This document shows, one piece after another, positions 34,110 through 44,881 of a stretch of DNA of 64,000 nucleotides; the stretch's first letter is position 1; each line of letters starts with the position of its first letter. The notes below the pieces were generated by a model. The model saw only the letters and a list, made by a program, of their open reading frames with translations, did not search any database and was not told the DNA's origin. This stretch comes from Martinezella rhizogenes (GTDB taxonomy: Bacteria; Pseudomonadota; Alphaproteobacteria; Rhizobiales; Rhizobiaceae). The stretch spans positions 1-64,000 of the forward strand of contig JAAMEZ010000032.1 of the NCBI GenBank assembly GCA_013322215.1, written 5' to 3'. A program made the translations under genes and the position numbers.

Positions 34110-36059
34110 CTATTCGACCGAATTGAACTTCTTCACCTGAAGGAAATTCACTGCCGAACCGCTGAAGCGTTCGGGATCGATCGATGCCGTCTGCACCTTG
34201 AAACCATCCGTGTAAACGGCAGTCGGCTGGGCACGGAGCGTCGGGCTCACGAAGCGCGGCGCCTTGACCGGGCGGTTCACAATCTCGACCCGGGCCTTCG
34301 CGATCGCCCATTGCGAGATCATCTTCTCCGTCAGCGTCGGCGCAGTCGTCACAGTTGCCCGGCCTGAATCGGCATCGACGGCATCCTGTTTGTTTGGCCG
34401 GCCGCCCTTGGTCGCAATACCAGCGGCAATCGGACGTTCCTGCGGCGTTGTCGGCTCGAAGCCGTCGTTGAAGCGACGGCTACTGGCTTTAACTTCGCTG
34501 CGGATCGGCGCGAGCGCGGCCACTTGCATCGGCATTTGCTGAGCCGGCCTCTGCTGCGGCAGAACGGCGGCGATTGCCTGCGCCGCGTCATTACCGTTGC
34601 TTGCGGGCGCCAGCTGATCCTTCGACGCGACGTTGTTTGACGGCTGTGCCACCGGAACCGCACTATTGGCATCCGATCGATCGGGACGGCTTTGCTCCAG
34701 AGCCGCAATGACCGAAGGCGAAAGTGCGCCTGCGTCAGCCTGGTCGTCGGCGGCCTCCTGATCGGCGTCGGCTGATGCCAGGAGGCTTTCCGCCAGTTCC
34801 GGACGCTGCGCCGGCACCGGAACGGCTGCCAGCTGGCCTTTCATGTCAGCTTCGGCCGATGCCACTTCCGCATCACCAGGCGAACGCCGATCAAGCAAGG
34901 ATGGTACGGGCACATGATAGGAGCGAAGATCGGCATATTGCGGCTGATCGCCCGTATCCGGCATGGCGGCGGCAAGCGCATCCTGAGCAGCGTTACGAGA
35001 CGGCGAGACGAGAGCGGAAGCCACATCGCTGCCGGCAGGCTGATTGCCAAATGCCGGGCGAACCTGCGGAACAGGCGCGTTTACGCTGGCGACCTGAACC
35101 TGGGCCGGGGCTGGGGCCGGAGCGGCGCCATCGTCACCATCATCACTGGCAACCGGAGCCGGCTGACCCTTGCGGGCAGCCGAGGCGACAGCCACCGGTG
35201 CCGCCGTCGTTCCGGTATCCGCATTGTCCTCTTCCTCATCCGCACCGCCGCCGCCACCAAACAGGCGAGCGAAGAAACCGCGGCGCGGCGAAGAGGAACT
35301 GGCGATCTGGATATCGTCGGACGACATGCGGCGCTTATAATCGGCAACCGCCTGCTGGTAGCCAGGCAACGGCTTGCCGTCGGCCGGAATATGCATCGTC
35401 TTGCCATCCGGGAAGAGGCGGACGAGGTCCTGGCGATCCATGCGCGGCCATGCGCGCACACCACCGACGTCCATATGCACGAAGGGCGATCCCGAGGTCG
35501 GATAATAGCCGACGCCGCCGACCTGCAGCTTCATGCCGATTTCGCGCAGCTTGGTGAGCTTGACGTCGGGAATATAGAAGTCCATCGCGTTGCCGAGCAT
35601 ATGCTGGCTCTTCTTGGCAACGCCGGTATGGGCGTTGCGCGTGCGCAGCATCTCGTTGGTGCCTGGCGAACGGAAACCGCAGATCACGTAGATGAATTCA
35701 TGTGAACCGCTTTCGCGGTAAACTTCCCAGATCAGGTCGAACAGGCGCGGATTCATCTTGGTCGGCTGATTCTTGCGCCAGTCGCGCAGGATGCGATTCA
35801 GCTTCTCCAGGCCGTCCGGATCGAACTTGCCATTGCGCTTGTAAGTGATGACGGCCTTTTCGCCGGTGTGGACATAATAGATCTTCAGGCTGCGGGTTTC
35901 ACCGCCAGCCTGCGAGGGAGTGCCAACGAAAACAGGGGTAGAAACGGCCAAAGCAAGGAGGCCAACGGCTACGACCTTGGCCACCTTGCTAAATAGGTTA
36001 GAGCACGCAGAATGCCAGCTCAAGCTATTAGGCTTGGTATTTGCACTCAAATTCGGCAA
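34110..36059 (-). CDS. DUF882 M15-like peptidase with long disordered tail
   Basis: 649 residues. A signal or anchor segment (about 22-50) is followed by the DUF882/peptidase M15-like domain (about 60-225) with the metal-site pattern S-Q-H-M-L-G-N-A-M-D-F-Y and F-V-H-M-D, as in zinc D,D- or L,D-peptidases of the YcbK type. From about residue 245 to the end the sequence is low-complexity, rich in Ala, Pro, Gln and Val. It probably trims or binds peptidoglycan. The tail is much longer than the usual YcbK (about 180 aa). The upstream 36060-36234 gap holds an 8-bp inverted repeat CATCGTGT/ACACGATG (36088-36127). Confidence 0.82.
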   Translation of the reverse strand: MPNLSANTKPNSLSWHSACSNLFSKVAKVVAVGLLALAVSTPVFVGTPSQAGGETRSLKIYYVHTGEKAVITYKRNGKFDPDGLEKLNRILRDWRKNQPTKMNPRLFDLIWEVYRESGSHEFIYVICGFRSPGTNEMLRTRNAHTGVAKKSQHMLGNAMDFYIPDVKLTKLREIGMKLQVGGVGYYPTSGSPFVHMDVGGVRAWPRMDRQDLVRLFPDGKTMHIPADGKPLPGYQQAVADYKRRMSSDDIQIASSSSPRRGFFARLFGGGGGADEEEDNADTGTTAAPVAVASAARKGQPAPVASDDGDDGAAPAPAPAQVQVASVNAPVPQVRPAFGNQPAGSDVASALVSPSRNAAQDALAAAMPDTGDQPQYADLRSYHVPVPSLLDRRSPGDAEVASAEADMKGQLAAVPVPAQRPELAESLLASADADQEAADDQADAGALSPSVIAALEQSRPDRSDANSAVPVAQPSNNVASKDQLAPASNGNDAAQAIAAVLPQQRPAQQMPMQVAALAPIRSEVKASSRRFNDGFEPTTPQERPIAAGIATKGGRPNKQDAVDADSGRATVTTAPTLTEKMISQWAIAKARVEIVNRPVKAPRFVSPTLRAQPTAVYTDGFKVQTASIDPERFSGSAVNFLQVKKFNSVE

Positions 36060-36234
36060 TTCGATCCCCGTCCGACAGACAATGTCGCATCGTGTTCCAA
36101 ATGGCTGTCAATTGCGGTGACACGATGGCAAAAATGCCACACATGATCGACCCCTTCATACATGGTGAACGATGCACTAACAAGTGCTTTACGACGGGTA
36201 ACAAAATATGCTTGCCTAAACGTTAAGCTTTCCT

Positions 36235-37815
<1,581 letters not shown>

Positions 37816-38035
37816 TGGTGCCTCACTTCATGCGAAACCTGACACGGACATTCGCAGAAAGGCTTGAACATGAAGTTTTGCCAAAACCTCGCATTTTAAT
37901 CATTGTGACGAATGTAACGCCGTCCATGATTCAACCTTCGGTGCAGGAAAATCAGGCCTTGCAGCAGGCTTTCCAGCCGAATAGACACGAACGGATCGGA
38001 CGATCCGAAAAATAAAAGCAGAGGAAATTTCGCCC

Positions 38036-39895
38036 ATGAGCCCGACCTCGCTCCACTCCCTCATTAATTTCTCGGCCATTAAATTCTCAGTGGGCCAGGC
38101 GACCGGCCAGGCGCTTGGAGACCTGCCCGCCTGGAAGCTCAGCGATCTCTATCCTTCCTCCACGTCCCCCGAATTCATCGGCGATATGGAAAAGGCCGGC
38201 AAGATGGCCATTGCCTTCGAGGAAAAGTGGAAGGGCAAGCTTACCGATGCAGCGGCCAAAACGGGCGACGCCGGCATCGGCGCAGCCATCAAGGAGTATG
38301 AGGCGCTTGACGATATCATGGGGCGCCTCGGCTCGTATGCCGGGCTCACCTATTTTTCCAACACCATCGATCCGGCCAACGGCAAGCTCTATGGCGACGT
38401 TCAGGCAAAGCTGACCGACTATGCCGCACATCTGCTGTTTTTCCCGCTGGAACTGAACCGCATCGACGACGCTGTGATGGATGCCTGCATGGCGAACGAC
38501 GCCACCGCCGGCCACTATCGCCCCTGGATCGTCGACCTGCGCAAGGACAAGCCGCATCAGCTCGACGACAAGCTCGAGCAGCTGTTCCTGGAGAAGTCGA
38601 TGACCAGCGCCGCTGCCTTCAACCGGCTGTTCGACGAGACGATGGCGGAGCTGCGCTTCGAGATCGACGGCGAGAAGCAGCCGCTGGAAGTCGCCTTGAA
38701 CATGCTGCAGGAACAGGATCCGGAAGCACGCCGCAAGGCGGCCATGGCACTTGCCGAAACCTTCAAGGCCAATCTGCGCACCTTCACGCTGATCACCAAT
38801 ACGCTCGCCAAGGACAAGGAAATCGCCGACCGCTGGCGCGGCTTCGAGGACATCGCCGATTCGAGGCATCTGGCCAACCGCGTTGAGCGCGAGGTGGTGG
38901 ATGCACTCGCGGCCGCTGTACGCGACGCCTATCCGCGCCTGTCGCATCGCTATTATAAGATGAAGGCCAAGTGGCTCGGCATGGACCAGATGAACTTCTG
39001 GGACCGCAACGCGCCGCTGCCGGAAACGCCCAATGCGCTGATCCCCTGGATCGATGCGAAAGACACGGTGCTTTCGGCCTACGGCAATTTCGCGCCGGAG
39101 ATGGCTGCGATCGCCAAGCGCTTCTTCGACGAGGAATGGATCGACGCGCCGGTGCGCCCCGGCAAGGCGCCGGGCGCTTTCGCGCATCCGACCGTCCCTT
39201 CGGCTCATCCTTACGTGCTGGTCAATTACATGGGCAAGCCGCGCGACGTGATGACGCTCGCGCACGAGCTTGGCCATGGCGTGCATCAGGTGCTGGCCGG
39301 CGGCCAGGGCGCGCTGATGTGCCAGACGCCGCTGACATTGGCCGAAACGGCTTCCGTCTTCGGCGAGATGCTGACCTTCCGCGCGCTCCTCGACAAGACC
39401 ACCGACAAGCGCGAGCGCAAGGCGATGCTCGCCCAGAAGGTCGAGGACATGATCAACACGGTCGTGCGCCAGATCGCTTTCTACGAATTCGAGCGCAAGG
39501 TGCATACCGCCCGCAAGAATGGCGAGCTGACATCGGACGATATCGGCGAGCTGTGGCTCTCCGTACAGGAGGAAAGTTTAGGCCCGGCGATCAAGATCTC
39601 CGAGGGCTATGAGACTTACTGGGCCTATATCCCCCATTTCATCCACTCGCCCTTCTATGTCTATGCCTATGCCTTCGGCGACTGCCTGGTGAACTCGCTC
39701 TATGCCGTCTATCGCAACGCCGAAAAGGGCTTCCAAGAGAAGTATTTCGAGCTCTTAAAGGCCGGCGGCACGAAACACCACTCCGAACTTCTGAAGCCTT
39801 TTGGCCTCGACGCGACCGATCCGTCGTTCTGGAGCAAGGGTCTGTCGATGATCGAAGGGCTGATCGACGAGCTGGAAGCGTTAGATAAGAACTGA
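38036..39895 (+). CDS. pepF: M3-family oligoendopeptidase F
   Basis: 619 residues. The zinc motif H-E-L-G-H-G (about 410-415) has a downstream Glu in the A-E-T-A-S-V-F-G-E run. It is a cytoplasmic thimet-type endopeptidase degrading short peptides (roughly 7-17 residues). The N-terminal M3 domain is complete. ATG 38036 is preceded by AGAGGAAAT. It is divergent from the NtrC-type regulator across 220 bases. An opposite-strand open frame of similar length is a coding shadow. Confidence 0.95.
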   Translation: MSPTSLHSLINFSAIKFSVGQATGQALGDLPAWKLSDLYPSSTSPEFIGDMEKAGKMAIAFEEKWKGKLTDAAAKTGDAGIGAAIKEYEALDDIMGRLGSYAGLTYFSNTIDPANGKLYGDVQAKLTDYAAHLLFFPLELNRIDDAVMDACMANDATAGHYRPWIVDLRKDKPHQLDDKLEQLFLEKSMTSAAAFNRLFDETMAELRFEIDGEKQPLEVALNMLQEQDPEARRKAAMALAETFKANLRTFTLITNTLAKDKEIADRWRGFEDIADSRHLANRVEREVVDALAAAVRDAYPRLSHRYYKMKAKWLGMDQMNFWDRNAPLPETPNALIPWIDAKDTVLSAYGNFAPEMAAIAKRFFDEEWIDAPVRPGKAPGAFAHPTVPSAHPYVLVNYMGKPRDVMTLAHELGHGVHQVLAGGQGALMCQTPLTLAETASVFGEMLTFRALLDKTTDKRERKAMLAQKVEDMINTVVRQIAFYEFERKVHTARKNGELTSDDIGELWLSVQEESLGPAIKISEGYETYWAYIPHFIHSPFYVYAYAFGDCLVNSLYAVYRNAEKGFQEKYFELLKAGGTKHHSELLKPFGLDATDPSFWSKGLSMIEGLIDELEALDKN

Positions 39896-39920
39896 ACTGA
39901 CGAGAAGCAGGACAGGCACC

Positions 39921-40117
39921 TCCGCCATTGCTGCAGCTTTGTGCATGGCCCCTCACCCTAGCCCTCTCCCCGCTTGCGGGGAGAGGGGATTGGCTCAGCA
40001 TTCACCGCATCGGTCTTTGCAAACGACGGTGTAGCGGCTGTGGTAACTCCCTCTCCCCGCATTGGCGGGGAGAGGGTTGGGGTGAGGGGCCATGCACAAA
40101 GCTGCGGCAATGGCGGA
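39921..40117. repeat. 197-bp inverted-repeat (MITE/RIME-like) element
   Basis: Terminal arms of 53 bases (39921-39973 and 40065-40117) are inverted copies with 50 of 53 matches. Inside lie further hairpins formed by CCCTCTCCCCGC/GCGGGGAGAGGG near each arm end. The element fills most of the pepF-pabB gap. The CCCCTCACCC/CTCTCCCCGC pattern resembles a dispersed rhizobial intergenic repeat I recall. No transposase or ORF is inside. It may also act as a terminator for pepF. Confidence 0.75.
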
Positions 40118-40162
40118 CATGCCTGACAATCGACATAACAACGACCCGATAGATACTTGCGC

Positions 40163-41323
40163 ATGGCCGACGCCATACCTTACGTCCTCTTCAGGGACGA
40201 CAGCACAGGACAGGTGATGCTCTTTGCCGAACCGGCCGAGATCATCGTTGCCCATACGCGCGAACAATTCTTCGATGCGCTCGATCGCATGGAAGAAGCC
40301 AGGCGGCGGGGACAGTGGCTTGCCGGCTACATCGCCTATGAGGCCGGCCATCTCTTCGAGGAAAAACTCGTGCCCTTCGCCGAGGAAAACAGGGAAACGC
40401 CCTTGCTTTGCTTCGGCGTTTTCGACGCCCCGGCGGCGGATGACCATCCGCTTGCTCAGCCCGCACAGCGGCAGGAAAACCAGGAGTTCCTGACGGAGCC
40501 GAAAGCTGCCTGGGATTTCGAGACCTATCGGGAGCGCTTCGACAGGCTGCATCAGCATCTGCGCCTGGGCGATTGCTATCAGGCAAATCTCACCATGCCG
40601 ATCCATGCGCGCTGGAACGGCGATCCCCGCGCCGCCTTCTGGTCGCTGATCGAGCGGCAACCCGTCAAATATGGCGCGCTCGTCGATCTCGGCAGTCCTA
40701 TCATCCTGTCACGCTCGCCGGAGCTTTTCTTCCGCACGGACAAGAACGGCTGGATCGAGACGCATCCGATGAAGGGCACGGCCAAGCGCGGCGCAAATGC
40801 CGCGGAGGACGACGCGATCGTCGCCGCCATGCTCGCCGACGAGAAGACGCAGGCCGAAAACCGCATGATCGTCGACCTGCTGCGCAACGATATCTCGCGC
40901 ATCACGCAAGTCGGCACGCTGGACGTCCCCAAGCTCTTCGAAATCGAGACCTACCCTACCCTGCACCAGATGGTCAGCCATGTGCAGGCCAAGCTGCTGC
41001 CTGATATATCGATCCGCGGCATCCTTGCCGCGCTCTTCCCCTGCGGCTCGATCACCGGCGCGCCGAAAATGCGGGCGATGGAAATCCTGCATGACCTCGA
41101 AGACGGCCCCCGCGATGCCTATTGCGGCGCGATCGGCATGATCTCGCCCACAGGCGCCATGCGTTTTTCGGTGGCGATCCGCACGATCTCGCTTTTCGAA
41201 GACGGCCGCGCAGTGTTCAATGTCGGCGGAGGCATCGTCTTCGATTCGACGGCGGAAGCGGAATATGAGGAATGCCTCCTCAAGGCGCGCTTCGCCGTGG
41301 GGGACCGATGGATCGACCGGTAG
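40163..41323 (+). CDS. pabB: Aminodeoxychorismate synthase component I
   Basis: 386 residues. It combines chorismate with ammonia to give 4-amino-4-deoxychorismate, the first step to p-aminobenzoate and folate. Chorismate-enzyme motifs are G-A-L-V-D-L-G-S-P, H-P-M-K-G-T-A-K-R-G, and C-G-S-I-T-G-A-P-K-M. I chose ATG 40163 rather than the upstream TTG at 40157. It overlaps the aminotransferase-class-IV gene by 16 bases, an arrangement that supports the pair as pabB-pabC. No pabA (amidotransferase) is near. Confidence 0.92.
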   Translation: MADAIPYVLFRDDSTGQVMLFAEPAEIIVAHTREQFFDALDRMEEARRRGQWLAGYIAYEAGHLFEEKLVPFAEENRETPLLCFGVFDAPAADDHPLAQPAQRQENQEFLTEPKAAWDFETYRERFDRLHQHLRLGDCYQANLTMPIHARWNGDPRAAFWSLIERQPVKYGALVDLGSPIILSRSPELFFRTDKNGWIETHPMKGTAKRGANAAEDDAIVAAMLADEKTQAENRMIVDLLRNDISRITQVGTLDVPKLFEIETYPTLHQMVSHVQAKLLPDISIRGILAALFPCGSITGAPKMRAMEILHDLEDGPRDAYCGAIGMISPTGAMRFSVAIRTISLFEDGRAVFNVGGGIVFDSTAEAEYEECLLKARFAVGDRWIDR

Positions 41324-41949
41324 AGGATTTTTCCCTGATCGAGACGCTGCGCTACGAGCCGGAAACCGGCTTCATCCGCCTGCGCCTGCACCTCGCCCGG
41401 CTGCAGCGCTCCGCCCGCCGCCTCGGCTTTTCTGCTCCCAGGAACGTGCTCGGAAACCTGGAGCACGCCGTCGCCGGCGCCGCCGCGCCGTTAAGGGTCC
41501 GGCTGACACTGGATCGCGACGGGCAGACCGAAGTGACGACGGCACCGTTTGTCCCGCTGCTGCCCGACACCGTCTGGCGCGTGCGCATTGCCACAACCCG
41601 GCTCGATTCCGCCGACAAGCTGCTGCGCGTCAAGACCACGCGTCGCGCGGTCTATGAAGCGGCCCGCGCGGAGTATCGGCCCGATGAAGCGGATGAAGTG
41701 CTGCTGCTCAATGAGAAGAATGAGGTGTGCGAGGGGACGATCACCTCAATCTTCCTTGAGGATGATCCAGACACCTTACGCACCCCGCCGATATCCTCCG
41801 GTCTCCTCGCCGGCGTCCTGCGCACCGAACTCATCTGTCAGCGCAAGGCCCGTGTCGGTCGCATTCAGCTCGACGACCTGAAAGATCGCACCCTTTACGT
41901 TGGAAACTCCCTGCGTGGCCTGATCCGCGCACAACTTCTATGGAATTGA
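41308..41949 (+). CDS. pabC: Aminotransferase class IV, probable 4-amino-4-deoxychorismate lyase
   Basis: 213 residues of PLP fold type IV. The lysine in L-L-R-V-K-T-T-R-R is the probable Schiff-base residue; L-L-L-N-E-K-N-E-V-C-E-G is the family segment E-x-x-E-G/S-T. It would turn aminodeoxychorismate into p-aminobenzoate plus pyruvate. Context next to pabB supports this. It is shorter than E. coli PabC (269 aa). Start ATG 41308 overlaps pabB. Activity as D-amino acid or branched-chain aminotransferase is less likely. Confidence 0.85.
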   Translation: MDRPVEDFSLIETLRYEPETGFIRLRLHLARLQRSARRLGFSAPRNVLGNLEHAVAGAAAPLRVRLTLDRDGQTEVTTAPFVPLLPDTVWRVRIATTRLDSADKLLRVKTTRRAVYEAARAEYRPDEADEVLLLNEKNEVCEGTITSIFLEDDPDTLRTPPISSGLLAGVLRTELICQRKARVGRIQLDDLKDRTLYVGNSLRGLIRAQLLWN

Positions 41950-41952
41950 TTG

Positions 41953-42237
41953 ATGTTCATTCTCTCGCTCACCTACCTCAAGGGCAATGACGAAGCCGAC
42001 AAGCACATGGAGCCGCATATGGCCTGGGTGAAAGAGGGCTATGCGAAGGGCTGGTTCCTTGCCTCCGGCCGCAAGGTGCCACGCACCGGCGGCGTCATCT
42101 TCGCCCGCGGCGAGAAGACCGAACTGGAGGCCTACGTCGCCGCCGACCCCTTCACCATCCATGGCGTCGCCGCCTACGAGGTCCAGGAAATTGCACTCAC
42201 CACGGTCACCGATGGCCTGGAAACCTTGAAGGGGTGA
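41953..42237 (+). CDS. YciI-family protein
   Basis: 94 residues. M-M-F-I-L-S-L-T-Y-L-K and the H-x-x-W region (P-H-M-A-W-V-K-E-G-Y-A-K-G), then D-P-F-T-I-H-G, fit small YciI proteins with the conserved His-Asp pair. It begins 3 bases after pabC, so it belongs to the pabBC operon. It may have a minor hydrolase or lyase role; this is unproven. ATG 41953. Confidence 0.85.
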   Translation: MFILSLTYLKGNDEADKHMEPHMAWVKEGYAKGWFLASGRKVPRTGGVIFARGEKTELEAYVAADPFTIHGVAAYEVQEIALTTVTDGLETLKG

Positions 42238-42254
42238 TGATCGGCGGGAGATCG

Positions 42255-42340
42255 CGGCCAACACGCAACATTCCGCTTATGTCAGCGAAAACCAACCTTG
42301 AAGGCAACAAACCCGTCGCATAAGGCGTGTATGTTGGCCG
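42255..42340. other. Structured element between yciI and homospermidine synthase gene
   Basis: Outer arms CGGCCAACA/TGTTGGCCG (9 of 9) enclose CGCTTATG/CATAAGGCG (one bulged G) and a 37-base loop. It is not followed by a T run, so it is not a plain intrinsic terminator. It may be an RNA leader, a small RNA or a mobile-repeat relic. Confidence 0.5.
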
Positions 42341-42412
42341 TCACTTGACTTTGCCCGGCTAACCCTGAACAGCTCTTTATTGTGACATCAAATTATGATT
42401 AGAGCCGCTCAC

Positions 42413-42457
42413 CCAGCGTTTTCGCGCAAACTCTGCCAGCGCTTTCGCGCAAACTCT
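42413..42457 (+). repeat. Tandem 23-bp direct repeat upstream of hss
   Basis: Two copies of a 22-base unit (42413-42434 and 42436-42457; CCAGCG-T/C-TTTCGCGC then AAACTCT) with one mismatch and a 1-base spacer. They lie 51 to 95 bases upstream of the homospermidine synthase start, in the leader or promoter region. A candidate regulator site; no known motif recognised. Confidence 0.65.
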
Positions 42458-42507
42458 AACTAGATTTCGTGAACCGAACGGCGTCCTGCCTTTCGAAGGA
42501 GAAAAGA

Positions 42508-43959
42508 ATGACGAAACACAACTATCCGGTATATGCCGAAATTACCGGTCCGATCGTGATGATCGGCTTTGGCTCTATCGGCCGTGGCACCCTGCCCCTG
42601 ATCGAGCGCCATTTCAAATTCGACAAGAGCCGGATGGTCGTCATCGACCCGCGTGAAGAGCCAGCCGATATGGAAATCCTGGCAAAGCACGGCGTCCGCC
42701 ATATCAAGGCATATGTCACCAAGGACAATTACAAGGAACTCCTGAAGCCGCTCCTGACGGAAGGCGGCGGCCAGGGCTTCTGCGTCAACCTCTCGGTCGA
42801 CACCGGCTCGCTCGATCTGGTCAAGCTGTGCCGCAAGCTCGACGTGCTCTACATCGACACCGTCGTCGAACCCTGGCTCGGCTTCTATTTCGACAAGAAC
42901 CTGAAGAATTCCGACCGCACCAACTATGCGCTGCGCGAAACCATGCGCAAGGAGAAGGAAAAGAACCCGGGCGGCACGACGGCCGTTTCCACCTGCGGCG
43001 CCAATCCGGGCATGGTCTCGTGGTTCGTCAAGCAGGCGCTCGTCAACCTCGCCAAGGATATCGGCCTGAAGTTCGAAGAGCCGGATCAGCATGACCGCGA
43101 AGGCTGGGCCAAGCTGATGAAGAAGGTCGGCGTCAAGGGCGTCCACATCGCCGAGCGCGACACGCAGCGCACCAAGCATCCGAAGCCGCTCAACGTCTTC
43201 TGGAACACTTGGTCGGTCGAAGGTTTCATCTCCGAAGGTCTGCAGCCGGCCGAGCTTGGCTGGGGCACCCATGAAGAGTGGATGCCGAAGAACGCCAAGA
43301 AGCACAAGAAGGGCTGCAAGGCTGCCATCTATCTGGAACAGCCGGGCGCGAACACTCGCGTCCGCACCTGGTGCCCGACCCCCGGCCCGCAATACGGTTT
43401 CCTGGTGACCCACAACGAGTCGATCTCGATCGCCGACTATTTCACCGTGCGCGACAAGGACGGCGAAGTGACCTTCCGCCCGACCTGCCACTACGCCTAT
43501 CATCCGGCCAACGACGCCGTGCTCTCGCTGCACGAAATGTTCGGCAACGGCGGCACCCCGCAGCCGGTTCACCACGTTCTTGACGAGCATGAACTGGAAG
43601 ACGGCGTCGACGAACTCGGCGTGCTGCTTTACGGCCATGCCAAGAACGCTTACTGGTACGGCTCGCGCCTGTCTCTCGAAGAGACCCGCCGCATCGCCCC
43701 CTACCAGAACGCCACCGGTCTGCAGGTAACGTCTGCCGTTCTCGCCGGCATGGTCTGGGCGCTGGAAAATCCGAAGGCCGGCATCGTCGAAGCCGACGAA
43801 GTCGACTACAAGCGCTGCCTCGAAGTGCAGCTGCCCTATCTCGGTCCGGTTGAAGGTCACTACACTGACTGGACCCCGCTCGATGGCCGCCCGGGCCTCT
43901 TCCCGGAAGACATCGACACCAAGGATCCGTGGCAGTTCCGGAACATTCTGGTTCGCTAA
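42508..43959 (+). CDS. hss: Homospermidine synthase
   Basis: 482 residues with an N-terminal Rossmann segment (M-I-G-F-G-S-I-G-R-G-T-L) and saccharopine-dehydrogenase-like homology throughout. It is NAD-dependent and joins two putrescines (or putrescine and spermidine) to make homospermidine, a main polyamine of rhizobia. GAAGGAG precedes ATG 42508; upstream in-frame codons to 42469 are probably not translated. The leader carries a direct repeat and a hairpin. A strong terminator follows. Confidence 0.93.
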   Translation: MTKHNYPVYAEITGPIVMIGFGSIGRGTLPLIERHFKFDKSRMVVIDPREEPADMEILAKHGVRHIKAYVTKDNYKELLKPLLTEGGGQGFCVNLSVDTGSLDLVKLCRKLDVLYIDTVVEPWLGFYFDKNLKNSDRTNYALRETMRKEKEKNPGGTTAVSTCGANPGMVSWFVKQALVNLAKDIGLKFEEPDQHDREGWAKLMKKVGVKGVHIAERDTQRTKHPKPLNVFWNTWSVEGFISEGLQPAELGWGTHEEWMPKNAKKHKKGCKAAIYLEQPGANTRVRTWCPTPGPQYGFLVTHNESISIADYFTVRDKDGEVTFRPTCHYAYHPANDAVLSLHEMFGNGGTPQPVHHVLDEHELEDGVDELGVLLYGHAKNAYWYGSRLSLEETRRIAPYQNATGLQVTSAVLAGMVWALENPKAGIVEADEVDYKRCLEVQLPYLGPVEGHYTDWTPLDGRPGLFPEDIDTKDPWQFRNILVR

Positions 43960-43989
43960 GAGTATAGCGTTAACCCGATGCAAGGCTCG

Positions 43990-44019
43990 AATGCCCGCAC
44001 AGGTCGTGCGGGCATTTTT
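43990..44019 (+). terminator. Terminator of homospermidine synthase gene
   Basis: A perfect 11-bp stem AATGCCCGCAC/GTGCGGGCATT with a 5-base loop is followed by TTTG, 30 bases past the stop. Confidence 0.9.
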
Positions 44020-44139
44020 GTTACGCAAGCCAGATAAATCAAGCAGATCGCCTGTGACATCTTGCTTTAGCTCGATGGTCGCGCCATCTTCCTTGCAACC
44101 GATACGCCGTTAGACCGCCCCTATTCGCGGGAGATATTT

Positions 44140-44529
44140 ATGAAGATGAGAACCGCTCTTGCCCTCCTCGCTGCTGCGGCAGCTTTATCTGCCTGCGTCG
44201 ATTTCGGCGGCTCCAGACCGCCGCCGATGGCAATGAACCCTGGCGGCTCCCAGCCGCGCATGAATTCAGTGGAAGGAAGCTGGGCAGATTCGAACGGCCT
44301 GAATTCGACCTTCAACGCCGGCCGATTCGAAACGCACACGACGGATGGCACGAACCAGCAGATGGCTTCGGGAACCTATACGACCGATCCGTCGGGCGTC
44401 ATTCAGATCAATCTCTATTCGAATATCAAGCGCACCTCTTCGAAGGTCAATTGCTTCCTGGCCAATCCGGGCCAGCTCAACTGCACGTCCGAAACCGGCG
44501 GGCATTTCTCGCTTAATCGCCAGGGCTGA
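44140..44529 (+). CDS. omp10: Omp10-like outer-membrane lipoprotein
   Basis: 129 residues. A lipobox L-S-A-C at about residues 16-19 gives a lipidated mature protein. V-E-G-S-W-A-D-S-N-G-L-N-S-T-F-N and S-K-V-N-C-F-L-A-N-P-G-Q-L-N-C-T-S closely resemble the Brucella Omp10 lipoprotein, including two conserved cysteines. Omp10 proteins are surface-exposed lipoproteins of Rhizobiales. GGGAGA precedes ATG 44140. Symbol by similarity recalled, not searched. Confidence 0.85.
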   Translation: MKMRTALALLAAAAALSACVDFGGSRPPPMAMNPGGSQPRMNSVEGSWADSNGLNSTFNAGRFETHTTDGTNQQMASGTYTTDPSGVIQINLYSNIKRTSSKVNCFLANPGQLNCTSETGGHFSLNRQG

Positions 44530-44557
44530 TAGAAGCTGGATGAACGGATAGGCCGCG

Positions 44558-44881
44558 ATGCGCGCGATGATGATCCTCTACCTGGCTCTCATCGCCGCGC
44601 TTCCGCTGGCCATCCTGGCGACCATTACCCCCGTCAACACTTATCGCGCTCAAGGCTTCGAAGCCCTTGATTGTGACGGCCCGGCAAGCGTCCTCCTTTT
44701 TGCCGTACCGGCTTTGCTCATCTATGGCGCCGGCACTATCCTGCTCTACCGAAAGCGGAATCGGCGCCTTCATCTTGTCGCCTTCCTCTGTTGTGCGCTC
44801 GTCTTCTGCTCTGTCGGCTGGAATGCCGCAGCAGCGCTACGCGAATCCTATGGCGCTGCCTCCGTCGAGGCCTGTGCCTGA
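44558..44881 (+). CDS. Small membrane protein
   Basis: 107 residues with three hydrophobic segments (about 4-23, 45-63, 72-92) and a basic loop Y-R-K-R-N-R-R between the second and third. I do not recognise a family. Coding use matches neighbours and it lies 28 bases after omp10 on the same strand, so cotranscription is likely. GTG or a second ATG three codons in may be the true start. Confidence 0.6.
   Translation: MRAMMILYLALIAALPLAILATITPVNTYRAQGFEALDCDGPASVLLFAVPALLIYGAGTILLYRKRNRRLHLVAFLCCALVFCSVGWNAAAALRESYGAASVEACA

Noticed and set aside
38087..39505. 472-aa open frame on the minus strand
   Set aside because: Antisense shadow of oligoendopeptidase F.
39921..40117. CRISPR array
   Set aside because: The repeats are inverted and nested, not regularly spaced direct repeats, and there are no cas genes.
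42460..44028. 522-aa open frame on the minus strand
   Set aside because: Antisense of homospermidine synthase, runs through its terminator, and has no recognisable motif.
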